Source of the DNA: Bacillota bacterium
GTDB taxonomy: Bacteria; Bacillota; Bacilli; Paenibacillales; NBRC-103111
Length of the DNA: 64,000 nucleotides
Reading direction: 5' to 3'
Assembly: GCA_023388055.1 (NCBI GenBank)
Contig: JAEWGW010000015.1
Coordinates: 20,891 to 84,890, forward strand
Both the position numbers and the translations under genes were made by a program. The notes beneath the pieces were generated by a model. That model had not been told where the DNA came from. It saw only the letters and a list, made by a program, of their open reading frames with translations, and ran no database searches. This document shows positions 43,897-53,011 of the stretch, one piece after another; the stretch's first letter is position 1, and each line of letters starts with the position of its first letter.

Positions 43897-45083
43897 AACC
43901 GGCCCTTTTTAATGACGAGGGGAATCCCGCCAATTTTATAGAGGTAGCGGATTTCCACGACTTTTTTGAGCATGGCGGCAATAAAGCCCTTCAGCTTTCT
44001 GGTGCCCACCACGCCTATGGCCTCCCCTTTGCCCAGAGAAGCAATAATGCCGCGGTTAATGAACGCAAAGTCCTTCGTGGGCGTATTGCGGATAGCCGCC
44101 ACCAGATTATAAGCGGCAATTTCCCCCTGCTGGGTGGCAATCTGGGCGGTAGGCGGATAAGGCTGGCCCTCCTCGTTCAGCACGATGGAGCAGTCTCCAA
44201 CCACATACACATTCTCGAAGTCCTTGGTCCGCAAGGCGGAATCCACCACAATCCGGCCGCGTTTGGTATCGAAGCCCGCTTCCTCCACCATCCGGTTGCC
44301 CCGGATTCCACCGGTCCAGACCACAGTCGAGGAGCGGATGACTTCTCCATCCGACAGGACCACACCGTCCACCGTCACTTCCTTGATGGCCGTGGCAATC
44401 TTGAAGGTAACGCCCTTTTTGGCCAGCACCTGCATGGCATATTCCACCAGATCGGCATCGAAGCCGGGCAGAGCTGTCGGCGCCGCCTCGATATTATAGA
44501 TTTTGACCAGGGCAGGGTCCACATCAAACTCGCGGCACAGCTCCGGTATACGGTCAGCCAGCTCACCCACAAATTCAATTCCGGTAAATCCGGCTCCGCC
44601 TACAACGAAGGTCAGGAAATCCGTACGGTGGGGCTCCTGCTTAAACCGGGCAAATTGGTACTCGATATGCTCACGGATCAGCCGCACGCTGTTGATGCTG
44701 CGGATATTCAGGGCATACTCCTTAATCCCCGGGATACCGAAGGTTTCCGGTTCTCCGCCCAGACCGATAACCAAATAATCGTAGGACAGGGTGCTGTCCT
44801 CGAGAATAATCTTTTTATCGTAGGGACGGATTTGAACCACCGTGGATTTGACGAAGTCGATTTTGAACTCGTCGATGAGCTTGGAGATCTCGATCCGCGC
44901 ATTCTCCGGGTTGTCCGTGCCTGCCGCCGGCATATGCAGATGGGTCGTAATAAAATGATAGTCATGCTTGTTCACAAGCGTGACGTCGGCTTCATTATAA
45001 TTTAATTCCTTCTGAAGCCCGATGGCAGTGACGATCCCGCCATATCCCGCTCCGAGAATCACGATCCTTGGTATTCGGCTCAT
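43893..45083 (-). CDS. ndh: Type II NADH:quinone dehydrogenase
   Basis: A 396-residue FAD-dependent NDH-2 that passes electrons from NADH to menaquinone without pumping protons. The FAD motif is IVILGAGYGGIVTAIGL; the NADH-binding second Rossmann fold is FVVGGAGFTGIEFVGELAD; VYVVGDCSIVLNEEGQPYPPTAQIATQQG is typical of the family. The C-terminal amphipathic part (FIAAMLKKVVEIRYLYKIGG) fits membrane attachment. ATG at 45083 follows GGAAGGGATACC. Confidence 0.9.
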   Translation of the reverse strand: MSRIPRIVILGAGYGGIVTAIGLQKELNYNEADVTLVNKHDYHFITTHLHMPAAGTDNPENARIEISKLIDEFKIDFVKSTVVQIRPYDKKIILEDSTLSYDYLVIGLGGEPETFGIPGIKEYALNIRSINSVRLIREHIEYQFARFKQEPHRTDFLTFVVGGAGFTGIEFVGELADRIPELCREFDVDPALVKIYNIEAAPTALPGFDADLVEYAMQVLAKKGVTFKIATAIKEVTVDGVVLSDGEVIRSSTVVWTGGIRGNRMVEEAGFDTKRGRIVVDSALRTKDFENVYVVGDCSIVLNEEGQPYPPTAQIATQQGEIAAYNLVAAIRNTPTKDFAFINRGIIASLGKGEAIGVVGTRKLKGFIAAMLKKVVEIRYLYKIGGIPLVIKKGRL

Positions 45084-45536
45084 TGGTATCCCTTCCATCT
45101 ATAAAGGTTCTGAAGTACATTCGGTGGCATTGTTTGTGAAAATTCTCACGTTAGTGCACAATCGGAAGTTTTCTGTTCTTTAGCTTTTGCAAACGTTCCG
45201 GAATTATCTCCGGCATGTTGTGGCATTGAAATCATATAATGTTCCCATCAATTTATCAAGGCAAAAAAATCGGTTATTTCTAATGATTATTATCACAAAT
45301 TAAACCTATAAAAATCAACAATTTCTAGTCTTTTTTTTGAAAAGGGTATTTTCACAAAAAAAGGAGGGCATGAAAAGGGGCTCTAAGTCAAAAATACCCT
45401 TGTCCGGGGTTACCCAAACCGTCTCCGGGGTGAAGCTTGGGGTTTCTTTCTTGGGGCTGGAGCATTATAATAAAACATGGATTAGAATGGATACATTGTG
45501 AAATTTATTGCAAACTTCTAAAGGGGAGCTATACTC
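45084..45536. other. Divergent intergenic region between ndh and fnr
   Basis: About 450 bp holding both divergent promoters. It is AT-rich in the middle and has two CCGGGGT-type motifs near 45415-45450. A possible iron box is at 45281-45295. No ORF or RNA was recognised. Confidence 0.4.
45281..45295. promoter_or_regulatory. Possible Fur-family box
   Basis: TAATGATTATTATCA resembles part of the 7-1-7 Fur consensus TGATAATNATTATCA, with the right arm intact and the left degenerate. Weak call. Confidence 0.3.
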
Positions 45537-46538
45537 ATGGATGATTCGAATGTACAAAACAATACCGATTTAATTGTGATCGGAGGCGGTCCCGCGGGGA
45601 TTTTTGCCGCATTCTACGCCGGCATGCGCCATGCAAGCGTCAAATTAATAGAAAGCATGCCTCAGCTGGGGGGCCAGCTGGCTGCTTTGTATCCGGAAAA
45701 GTACATCTATGATGTAGCCGGCTTCCCGAAGGTACGGGCCCAAGAGCTGGTGGATTCTCTGGTCAGCCAGATGAAGCAGTTCCCGGTGGAAGTGCAGCTG
45801 GAGGAAAAAGTGCTAAACGTCGTTAAGAAGGATGACCGTCTGTTCGAGGTAACCACCGACAAGCAGGTGCACACGGCCAAGGCCGTCATCATTACAGCAG
45901 GCGCAGGCGCCTTCGAGCCGAAACGGCTGGATTTGCCGGAGGCCCGGCAGTATGAGAAGAAAAACCTTCATTATTTCATTCAGGATCTGTCCATCTTCGA
46001 AGGCAAACGGGTGCTGGTCAGCGGTGGCGGCGACTCCGCCGTAGATTGGGCGATGATGCTGGAGCCGGTAGCTGAGCAGGTGACACTGATCCACCGACGG
46101 GATAAGTTCCGTGCCCACGAGCATAGTGTAGAGCAGCTGATGAAGTCCAAGGTGCAGGTGGTTACCCCCAAGGAAATTACAGCCTTGCACGGACAAGAAT
46201 ATATTGAAGCCGTCACCATTAAGGACACCAAGTCCGGCGAGGAAACGCAAATGCCAGTGGACGCCGTGATCGTCAATTACGGCTTCAACTCTTCACTCGG
46301 ACCCATCGCCGAATGGGGCATTCATATTGAATCGGGCTCCATCGTGGTGGATACCAAGATGCAATCCAACATCGAGGGCATTTTCGCCGCGGGAGACATT
46401 ACGACCTATCCGGGCAAGCTGAAGCTCATCGCCGTAGGCTTGGGTGAAGCGCCAACCGCCGTGAACAACGCCAAGGTTTATCTGGACCCGGACGCCCGGC
46501 TTTCCCCGGGACACAGCAGCAGCATGAAGTTCCACTAG
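45537..46538 (+). CDS. Ferredoxin/flavodoxin-NADP+ reductase, YumC type
   Basis: A 333-residue thioredoxin-reductase-like FNR. FAD motif LIVIGGGPAGIFAAFYAGMR; QLGGQLAALYPEKYIYDVAGFP is diagnostic for the YumC/TrxR-like FNR group and the enzyme lacks the CxxC of thioredoxin reductases; NADPH motif VLVSGGGDSAVDWAMML. It reduces or is reduced by ferredoxin or flavodoxin. In a diazotroph such enzymes could contribute electrons to nitrogenase, though nothing in the sequence ties it to nif. Confidence 0.9.
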   Translation: MDDSNVQNNTDLIVIGGGPAGIFAAFYAGMRHASVKLIESMPQLGGQLAALYPEKYIYDVAGFPKVRAQELVDSLVSQMKQFPVEVQLEEKVLNVVKKDDRLFEVTTDKQVHTAKAVIITAGAGAFEPKRLDLPEARQYEKKNLHYFIQDLSIFEGKRVLVSGGGDSAVDWAMMLEPVAEQVTLIHRRDKFRAHEHSVEQLMKSKVQVVTPKEITALHGQEYIEAVTIKDTKSGEETQMPVDAVIVNYGFNSSLGPIAEWGIHIESGSIVVDTKMQSNIEGIFAAGDITTYPGKLKLIAVGLGEAPTAVNNAKVYLDPDARLSPGHSSSMKFH

Positions 46539-46548
46539 TTTTTATAAT

Positions 46549-46635
46549 AAAACCGCCGGTTAACCCGCGCGCCTCCCTTCTGCCGGATTTACGCTTTGGC
46601 AGAAGGGAGGCGGTAGGGGAACAGGCGGTTTTTTT
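46549..46635. terminator. Large nested-hairpin terminator
   Basis: Inner perfect 15-bp stem CGCCTCCCTTCTGCC/GGCAGAAGGGAGGCG, enclosed by an outer stem AAAACCGCC/GGCGGTTTT followed by T7. It lies between fnr and the convergent M20 gene and has T-rich exits on both strands. Confidence 0.85.
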
Positions 46636-46661
46636 GCTGCCGATTCCATGCTTATATCACG

Positions 46662-47915
46662 TTATTCCATGGTCATCCGAAGCAGGGTTTCCACCAGAAT
46701 ATCCGTGCCTTTGGCGATATCCCCGTATTCGGTAAACTCCTCCGGATTATGGCTGATGCCGTCCTTGCTGGGGACAAAAATCATGGCGATAGGCGCAAAC
46801 CGGCCAACCATCATGGAATCGTGGAAGGCGCCGCTGACCATTTTGTGGTAGGGAATGTCCTTCTTGATACAGGCCTCCTCCAGCAGGGACAATATGGCGG
46901 GATCCGAGTGGGTGGGCAGGTCATCGTTGATTTGCCGGATGTCCAGCTCCACCTGCCTGCGGGCCTCCACCTCCCGGAAAAACGCCTGGAGGCCGGCTAC
47001 CAGCCTGCTTTTGGTTTCGTAGTCACTGTCGCGGATGTCGATGGAGAAATGGACCAGACCGGAAATCACGTTGGAGGCATTAGGTACCACCTCCACCTTC
47101 CCCACTGTCCCCACCGTATCCGGGCTGGTGGAAGCCTTGGCCAGCCGTTCCAGCTCCAGAGCAATCTCACAGCAGGCCAAAAAGGCGTCATGGCGCAGGT
47201 GCATGGGTGTGCTGCCCGCATGGGATTGTTTGCCCCGGACGGACACCTCGAAATTGGTGGGCGCCGAGATGGTTTTCACCAGCCCGATGGGCAGCCCCAA
47301 AGATTCCAGCACAGCTCCCTGCTCAATATGGAGCTCGATGGCTCCGTGGACGGCTCCACGGGTTACGGGAATATCCTTGAAGCGGGCCACGTCATAACCC
47401 AGATCCGCCAGCACCTCCGCCAGCGTCCGGCCCTCCTCATCCTTCAGCCGCTCCGCATCCTCCAGGGTGAGAGCCCCTGCCAGCGCACGGCTGCCGAGAC
47501 AGTTCAGCCCGAACCGGGTGGGTTCCTCGGAGGTATACACCACCACCTCGATGGTCCGTTTGGGGGTAATTCCGGCGGCTCGGATCAGGCGTACCGCCTC
47601 CAGCCCCGCCACCACACCGGCCATACCGTCATACATGCCGGCCTGGAGCACTGTATCGATGTGGGACCCGGTCCATACCGGGGCAAGGGACGGATCAGTG
47701 CCCGGCAATGCCGCAAAAATATTGCCGATGGCATCCTCCCGGATGGTTAAGCCCAGGGCGGCCATCTCCTCTTTAATGTAATGGCGTCCGGCAATCTCCA
47801 CGGGAGTGAACAGCACCCGGGTGGTTCCCCGGGACGGGTCGGAATTAAAGGTATCCAGCTTCTCCAGAATCCGTGCAATATTAGCGGCCGAAGCCTGTTC
47901 CGTCAGCAGCTTCAT
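46662..47915 (-). CDS. M20-family amidase, candidate ureidoglycolate amidohydrolase
   Basis: A 417-residue hydantoinase/carbamoylase-type M20 amidohydrolase. The two-metal site residues are visible: WTGSHIDTVLQAG, MYDGMAGVVAG, YTSEEPTRFG, ELHIEQGAVLE and SGAFHDSMM. It is a paralogue of the allantoate amidohydrolase encoded at 50.3 kb but clearly different in sequence. In this cluster the missing step is release of ammonia and CO2 from ureidoglycolate to give glyoxylate, done in plants by an M20 enzyme (UAH); this gene is a good candidate. N-carbamoyl-amino-acid hydrolase is the main alternative. GGAGGAGAGCTTGG precedes the ATG. Confidence 0.75.
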   Translation of the reverse strand: MKLLTEQASAANIARILEKLDTFNSDPSRGTTRVLFTPVEIAGRHYIKEEMAALGLTIREDAIGNIFAALPGTDPSLAPVWTGSHIDTVLQAGMYDGMAGVVAGLEAVRLIRAAGITPKRTIEVVVYTSEEPTRFGLNCLGSRALAGALTLEDAERLKDEEGRTLAEVLADLGYDVARFKDIPVTRGAVHGAIELHIEQGAVLESLGLPIGLVKTISAPTNFEVSVRGKQSHAGSTPMHLRHDAFLACCEIALELERLAKASTSPDTVGTVGKVEVVPNASNVISGLVHFSIDIRDSDYETKSRLVAGLQAFFREVEARRQVELDIRQINDDLPTHSDPAILSLLEEACIKKDIPYHKMVSGAFHDSMMVGRFAPIAMIFVPSKDGISHNPEEFTEYGDIAKGTDILVETLLRMTME

Positions 47916-47941
47916 CCAAGCTCTCCTCCCGGCTATCTAAA

Positions 47942-48895
47942 TTAGCTGACTACATTCTGAGGCGCTGCGGCCAGCCATTTTTCCACATTATCGAATACGA
48001 TCTGCGCCCGGGTATCCAGGGCTTCATGGGTGGCGAAGGCCACATGGGGAGCCAGCACTGTATTGGGCGCCCCTACCAGAGGATGGTCCGAAGGAATCGG
48101 CGGCTCCATCTCATACACATCAATCCCCGCGCCGCCCAGCTTCCCATCATGCAGCGCCTGGGCCAAAGCCGCGTTATCCACCACCGGTCCCCGGGCGGTA
48201 TTGATGAGTACGGCGCCGGGCTTCATCAGCCCCAGCTGCCGGGCGTCAATCAGCTGCCGGGTTTCCCCGGTCAGCGGCACATGCAAGGAGACGATATCCG
48301 ACTCCTGCAGGAGAGTATCCAGGTCCATATATTCAATGCCGCTGTCCGCCGCCTCCTGCTTTTGGCTCCGGCTGTAGGCCAGCACCCGGCAGCCGAAGGC
48401 CTTGGCGATGCCGGCGGTTTTCAGACCGATGGCTCCGGTGCCGACAATACCGAAGGTTTTGCCGTATAGCTCATAGCCGATCAGCCCGTTTTTGGTCCCT
48501 TCCGCACGGGTGACCTTGTCACAGGGGACAAGGCGGCGCAATACGGCAATGGCCAGCCCGAAGGCCAGCTCCGCCACCGCATGGGTGGAGTACCCCGCCG
48601 CATTGCATACCCGGATGTCGCGCTCCCGGCAGGCGGCCAGATCCACATGGTCCACCCCGGTGAAGGCTACCGAGATGAGCTCCAGGGTCGGACAGGCTTC
48701 AATCACCCGGCGGTTCAGCGGCAGGTTGGAGAGCAGCAGCACCTGGGCATCCTTGGCCCGCTCAATCAGCTCCTCCTCCTGCTCCGTCCTGGTGGAGTAA
48801 TACGTGAAGGTGTGGCCGGAGGCCTCCAGGCCCGCCGCCAATTCCCTTATTCTGGCCTCGGGTATTCCCAAAGGCTCCAGCAGCACAATATGCAT
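47942..48895 (-). CDS. D-2-hydroxyacid dehydrogenase, candidate glyoxylate reductase
   Basis: A 317-residue NAD(P)-dependent 2-hydroxyacid dehydrogenase. The cofactor motif is VGTGAIGLKTAGIAKAFG; the catalytic triad is Arg in INTARGPVVD, Glu in DVYEMEPPIP and His in LAPHVAFAT. Glyoxylate/hydroxypyruvate reductases, phosphoglycerate dehydrogenases and lactate dehydrogenases share this fold. Position 26 bp before the candidate ureidoglycolate amidohydrolase suggests it disposes of glyoxylate. ATG at 48895 follows AAAAGGGG. Confidence 0.78.
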   Translation of the reverse strand: MHIVLLEPLGIPEARIRELAAGLEASGHTFTYYSTRTEQEEELIERAKDAQVLLLSNLPLNRRVIEACPTLELISVAFTGVDHVDLAACRERDIRVCNAAGYSTHAVAELAFGLAIAVLRRLVPCDKVTRAEGTKNGLIGYELYGKTFGIVGTGAIGLKTAGIAKAFGCRVLAYSRSQKQEAADSGIEYMDLDTLLQESDIVSLHVPLTGETRQLIDARQLGLMKPGAVLINTARGPVVDNAALAQALHDGKLGGAGIDVYEMEPPIPSDHPLVGAPNTVLAPHVAFATHEALDTRAQIVFDNVEKWLAAAPQNVVS

Positions 48896-49000
48896 CGTTT
48901 GTTTCCCCTTTTCCACATTTTCGTATACCAACGCTGCTCACACTTGACTCCCGCCGCGTTTTCACATCTCGGGTTGACCGAGAGCTCTCTGCAGTTATTC

Positions 49001-49183
49001 TAACGGCGGTGAGAGACGCTATTTGCCTCCCAAACAGGGAATTGAAAATCTAACGGAAGCAGGAGCCGTTATTCGACTATAATTAGGCTCCCGGGAGGCC
49101 AAAACGGTCAAATAGCGTCTCTAGCCGCCGTTAGATTTTTTGAAGTGGTGTTTTCGCCGAAATAAGGTCTCTAGCCGCCGTTA
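49001..49183. repeat. 183-bp four-unit repeat element (++-- layout), copy 4
   Basis: Direct units start with TAACGGCGGT at 49001 and TAACGGAAGC at 49051; inverted units end in GCCGCCGTTA at 49133 and 49183. Period 50 bp and total 183 bp, the same as at 16671. It interrupts the ureide cluster between allE and the dehydrogenase. Confidence 0.85.
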
Positions 49184-49243
49184 GAGCTCGCACGTCCCAC
49201 CCTGCCGCTCTCCCAGGTAACTCTGGGCAGCCGCCCACCTCCA

Positions 49244-50017
49244 CTACAGCTCAAAGCTCACGTCCCGGTTGCAGTCCTTGGAGTAAATATACGTGAACGG
49301 CCCTCTGCCCACCCCGTAGGAGGCCTGGGGCACATACGGACCGAACCAGACGAAGTCGCCCTTTTTGATGGGGGACCACTTGTCGTCGAGGAGATAGACA
49401 CCCTCCCCCTCCAGCATGTACGCCCCATGCTCCTGGACATGGGTCTCCACGAAGGGATGACAGCCCCCTGGGGCAAAGGACAGAATGTGCATGTTCATAT
49501 CAAAGCCCAGCTCCACCGGAAGCAGATCCTTAATGAACACATTCTCCATGCCGTCAAAAATCCGGAACGGAATCTCGTTGGCATTGCCCCAGCAAACTTC
49601 AGCCTCCGTCCCCTCCAGCGGGATATAGCGCTGTTTATACAATAGAAGCTGCGCGGCTTCTCCCGTTGGATTGCGGAACCGGATGCCGCCCGCTCCCGCC
49701 GGGCTGAACACGTACCCCCCGACAGGCAGCTCCCGTTCCTCGCCCGCCACCGTGGCCAGGCAGCTCCCCTCCACACAATACAGGAAGGACTCCACACCCG
49801 CTTCATCCGCCAGCGCCCGGTCTGTGAGCGCTCCCGGTTCAGCCGCGATGATGTATTGGACGAAGCTCGCCCCCATCTTGGGGGAGGCCACAATGCTCAC
49901 CTTGCACCCGGACACGCCGGGAATTACATTATTCACCAGACCTGTAGGCGGAATCACCGCATACAGTCCATGCTTGACCACTGCCCGTGTCGATAAAATA
50001 TCATTGGGATATCCCAT
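49244..50017 (-). CDS. allE: (S)-ureidoglycine aminohydrolase
   Basis: A 257-residue bicupin that removes ammonia from (S)-ureidoglycine to give (S)-ureidoglycolate. The N-terminus YPNDILSTRAVVKHGLYAVIPP and the C-terminal metal-binding cupin (SFAPGGCHPFVETHVQEHGAYMLEGEGVY) are characteristic of AllE/YlbA; the Mn ligands are the Glu, His, His and Gln of the last segment. GGAGGCAGATT precedes the ATG. It follows allC by 234 bp. Confidence 0.93.
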   Translation of the reverse strand: MGYPNDILSTRAVVKHGLYAVIPPTGLVNNVIPGVSGCKVSIVASPKMGASFVQYIIAAEPGALTDRALADEAGVESFLYCVEGSCLATVAGEERELPVGGYVFSPAGAGGIRFRNPTGEAAQLLLYKQRYIPLEGTEAEVCWGNANEIPFRIFDGMENVFIKDLLPVELGFDMNMHILSFAPGGCHPFVETHVQEHGAYMLEGEGVYLLDDKWSPIKKGDFVWFGPYVPQASYGVGRGPFTYIYSKDCNRDVSFEL

Positions 50018-50251
50018 AATCTGCCTCCATTATACGTCCGACGGAATAGTTCGAGTGAATAAATTTTCATTCGTTTCATTCCTTACCAGGAAAGGGGTGC
50101 CTTGGATGCTCAAACACGTTTTGTCGGCCTTGATGGAATGGATTGTATAAGGTTTCAAAGCCGCCAAAAAACTCGCCCTCAAGTCACCCCTTACCTTCCC
50201 AGTCTTTCCACATGATTATTTATTCACTTTTTCCTTTCGTCGGACAGACTC

Positions 50252-51556
50252 CTAATACGCACGCTTGTACAGCCACTCCGCCAGCACCTCCACGCCTGTG
50301 GCCAGATCGGCGATGCTGCTGGATTCCAGCGGCGAATGGCTGATCCCGTTATGGCTGGGCACAAACAGCATCGTGGACGGGCAGAGCCGGCTGATCACCT
50401 GGGTATCATGCCCGGCACCGCTGAACATGTGGCGCCAAGGCAGGCGCTTCGCCTCGCAGATGGCCGCCAGCTCGTTGTTCATGGCCGGGTTCATCAAGGC
50501 GGGAGGCATATTCATCCATTCCTCCACCTCCACCGATAACCCGCGCCTGCCGGCAATAGCCGCGAAAGCCTGCCGCAGCTCCAGGCAGAAGGCTGCCAGC
50601 CGCTCCTCCACCGCATCCCGGACATCCACGGAAAAGCATACCTGGCCAGGAATCACATTGGAGGAATTCGGCAGCACCTCCAGCTGGCCCACCGTGGACA
50701 CGAAGGGCTCCGGCTCGGCCAACGCCCGCCCCTCCACCCAGCCAATCATGGCGCCGGCGCCGGCCAAGGCATCGTGGCGGTATTTCATAGGAGTCGTGCC
50801 GGCATGGTTAGCCGCCCCCTTCACCCGCACCGTAAATCTTTTTTGGCCGACAATACCCTCCACAATCCCTATGGTTTTGTTCTCCTTCTCCAGCACAAAT
50901 CCCTGCTCAATATGCAGCTCGATAAATTCTGCGATATCCCTCCGCTCCGGCGGCCGGTAACGCTTCTGCCCGAAGCCTGCCCTACGCATGGCCGCCGCCA
51001 GGGTGATCCCTTCCTTATCCGCCACCTCCGGTACAGCGCCGAGGCTGTAGCGTCCCGCAATATTGCCGGAGCCCCAATAGGTCAGGGGAAACCGGCTTCC
51101 CTCCTCCTCACAGAAGGAGACCACCTCAATAGTGCGCCGGGGGGAGCCGCAGGTTTCCCGCAGAACCTGCAGAGCCAGCATACCGGCCAGAATGCCGTAA
51201 GCACCGTCGAATTTGCCTCCGCAGTTGACGGTATCCACATGAGAGCCGGTCAGGAGCACCCCGGCGTCCCGGTCCGTGCCGGACAGCCGGCCATACAGGT
51301 TGCCGCAATCATCATAATACGGAGTGAGACCAAACCGGCCCATCCTCTCCTCCAGAGCCTGCTGGGCGGCAAGCCAGACAGGGGTATACAACAGGCGGGT
51401 GACGCCCCCTTCCGCCGCTTGGCCGAATTGGGCCAGCCATTCCGTGGCTTCTTCGATATCCGAGTAGAGGCGAGAACGGCTGCTCTCGGACATGTGCAGG
51501 TGCTGCTTATGAACGTTCCCCATCCGGACCACCCTTTCGCCAAGCTGCAGATTCAT
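50252..51556 (-). CDS. allC: Allantoate amidohydrolase
   Basis: A 434-residue M20 enzyme that converts allantoate to (S)-ureidoglycine, CO2 and ammonia. The metal-site residues are in LTGSHVDTVNCGG, FDGAYGILAG, FCEEEGSRFP, ELHIEQGFVLE and FSGAGHDTQV; EEEGSRF and AGHDTQ are typical of AllC as opposed to carbamoylases. The ATG at 51556 begins two bases after the allantoinase stop; MGNVHK at 51523 has a better ribosome binding site (AAAGGGTGG) and may be the true start. Confidence 0.9.
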   Translation of the reverse strand: MNLQLGERVVRMGNVHKQHLHMSESSRSRLYSDIEEATEWLAQFGQAAEGGVTRLLYTPVWLAAQQALEERMGRFGLTPYYDDCGNLYGRLSGTDRDAGVLLTGSHVDTVNCGGKFDGAYGILAGMLALQVLRETCGSPRRTIEVVSFCEEEGSRFPLTYWGSGNIAGRYSLGAVPEVADKEGITLAAAMRRAGFGQKRYRPPERRDIAEFIELHIEQGFVLEKENKTIGIVEGIVGQKRFTVRVKGAANHAGTTPMKYRHDALAGAGAMIGWVEGRALAEPEPFVSTVGQLEVLPNSSNVIPGQVCFSVDVRDAVEERLAAFCLELRQAFAAIAGRRGLSVEVEEWMNMPPALMNPAMNNELAAICEAKRLPWRHMFSGAGHDTQVISRLCPSTMLFVPSHNGISHSPLESSSIADLATGVEVLAEWLYKRAY

Positions 51557-51558
51557 GG

Positions 51559-52938
51559 TTATATCGTTACGCGCCGTTCCTCCCGGAGCAACAGCCCCCG
51601 GGGATCTCCGGCGATACCCAGCTCCCGGTCGAATACAACTTCCCCACGAAGCATTGTTTGTTTGACCCGGCACTCCATGATCCGGCCCACGTACGGATTT
51701 TGCTTGTGGCGGTCAAACAGTTGCCCGTGCTCCAGCACATACGGAGCAAACTCCACTACGGCCACATCCGCATCCGCCCCGACGGCAATCTCCCCCTTGC
51801 GGGGATGAAGCCCGAAGCGCTCCGCCGGATGGGTAGCCATCGCCCGGCACAGCAGGGGCAGGGGCAGTCCGCGCCGCACATGCCCCTCTCCCAGCAGCAG
51901 CTCCAGGGAGCTTTGGGCGCCGGAGATGCCGCCCCAGATCTCAAACCAGCTGGAGGCGGTTTTCATATCCGGGGGACAGGGGGAGTGGTCGGAGGTAATC
52001 ATATCGATCTCCCCCCGGCCAAGAGCCTGCCACAGTCCCTCCTGCTCCATGGCGGAGCGCAAGGGCGGCGCACATTTGGCCAAAGGACCGATATCCGTCA
52101 TCGCCTCCTCTGTCAGCACCAGATAATGGGGGCAGGTTTCCAGAGTTACATCCTGTCCGGCCGCCCGGGCAAGACGGATCTCCTCCACCGCCTCCGGGGT
52201 GCTGATATGGACAAAATGAAGTGCGCAGCTTGTTAGCCGGGCGTAAAACAAAGCCCGCTTCACTGCCTCCACCTCCGCATAAACCGGACGGGACCGGGCA
52301 TAATCCGCTGCCGACACCCGGCCGCTTGCGGTCATATGCGCCGCCAGTGCCGAAACAATCTGCTCGCTCTCCGCATGAAGCGCCAGGATCTTGCCCAACC
52401 GGGCGATCTCCGCCATCCCTGCATACAGCGTGGTGTCGTCCACCTCCCGGAAGGCCCCCTCCTGCTTGCCGCCGGCTGCGGACAGGAAGGCCTTGTAGCC
52501 CACCACGCCCTGCTTGGCCAACGGCTCCAGCTGCTCCAGATTGCCGGGCACCAGCCCGCCCCAGAAGGCATAGTCCACGTTGGAACGATCCTTGGCCAGG
52601 CTCTCCTTCAGGGCCAGCGCTTCCGTGGTGGTGGTGGGCGGAAGGCCGTTCAGCGGCATATCGAAGCAGGTGGTGCAGCCCCCGGCAGCCAAAGCAGCGG
52701 TTCCCGTGGGAATCCCTTCCCACTCGCCCAAACCCGGCTCGTTCAGGTGGACATGGATATCGATCATGCCGGGAACTACGGTCGCTCCCTCCGCCTGGAT
52801 GATGCTGTCTGCAGAGCCGTCCAGGGTTTCCGCCAAGGCGGCAATTACGCCGTCCCGAATACCGATATCCAGCCTCCGCACCTCATTTCGCAGCACCACG
52901 TGCCCGCCTTTGATCACCGTATCGAAAGATTGTGTCAT
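51559..52938 (-). CDS. allB: Allantoinase
   Basis: A 459-residue cyclic amidohydrolase that opens allantoin to allantoate. Binuclear metal site: IDIHVHLNEPG (HxH), the carbamylated Lys in GYKAFLSAAGG, His in LALHAESEQIV and LHFVHISTPEA, Asp in ITSDHSPCPP. DHSPC is a hallmark of allantoinases against hydantoinases. The start at 52938 was chosen for GGGGGA spacing; MGMTQ two codons earlier is an alternative. It leads the enzyme part of the operon, downstream of the ABC genes. Confidence 0.93.
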   Translation of the reverse strand: MTQSFDTVIKGGHVVLRNEVRRLDIGIRDGVIAALAETLDGSADSIIQAEGATVVPGMIDIHVHLNEPGLGEWEGIPTGTAALAAGGCTTCFDMPLNGLPPTTTTEALALKESLAKDRSNVDYAFWGGLVPGNLEQLEPLAKQGVVGYKAFLSAAGGKQEGAFREVDDTTLYAGMAEIARLGKILALHAESEQIVSALAAHMTASGRVSAADYARSRPVYAEVEAVKRALFYARLTSCALHFVHISTPEAVEEIRLARAAGQDVTLETCPHYLVLTEEAMTDIGPLAKCAPPLRSAMEQEGLWQALGRGEIDMITSDHSPCPPDMKTASSWFEIWGGISGAQSSLELLLGEGHVRRGLPLPLLCRAMATHPAERFGLHPRKGEIAVGADADVAVVEFAPYVLEHGQLFDRHKQNPYVGRIMECRVKQTMLRGEVVFDRELGIAGDPRGLLLREERRVTI

Positions 52939-53011
52939 GCCCATTCCCCCATAGGATTGAATCGGCCCCGGAACTAATTGCTCCGGGACCGCCTGTGAAT
53001 CTGAGCCATGC

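Noticed and set aside
45281..45295. Strong Fur box controlling ndh or fnr
   Set aside because: Only one arm matches well; kept as a low-confidence site and not used as a finding.
50018..50251. Additional gene or promoter between allC and allE
   Set aside because: No frame with a ribosome binding site and no GlnR or PucR-type box were seen; the gap may hold only leader sequence.
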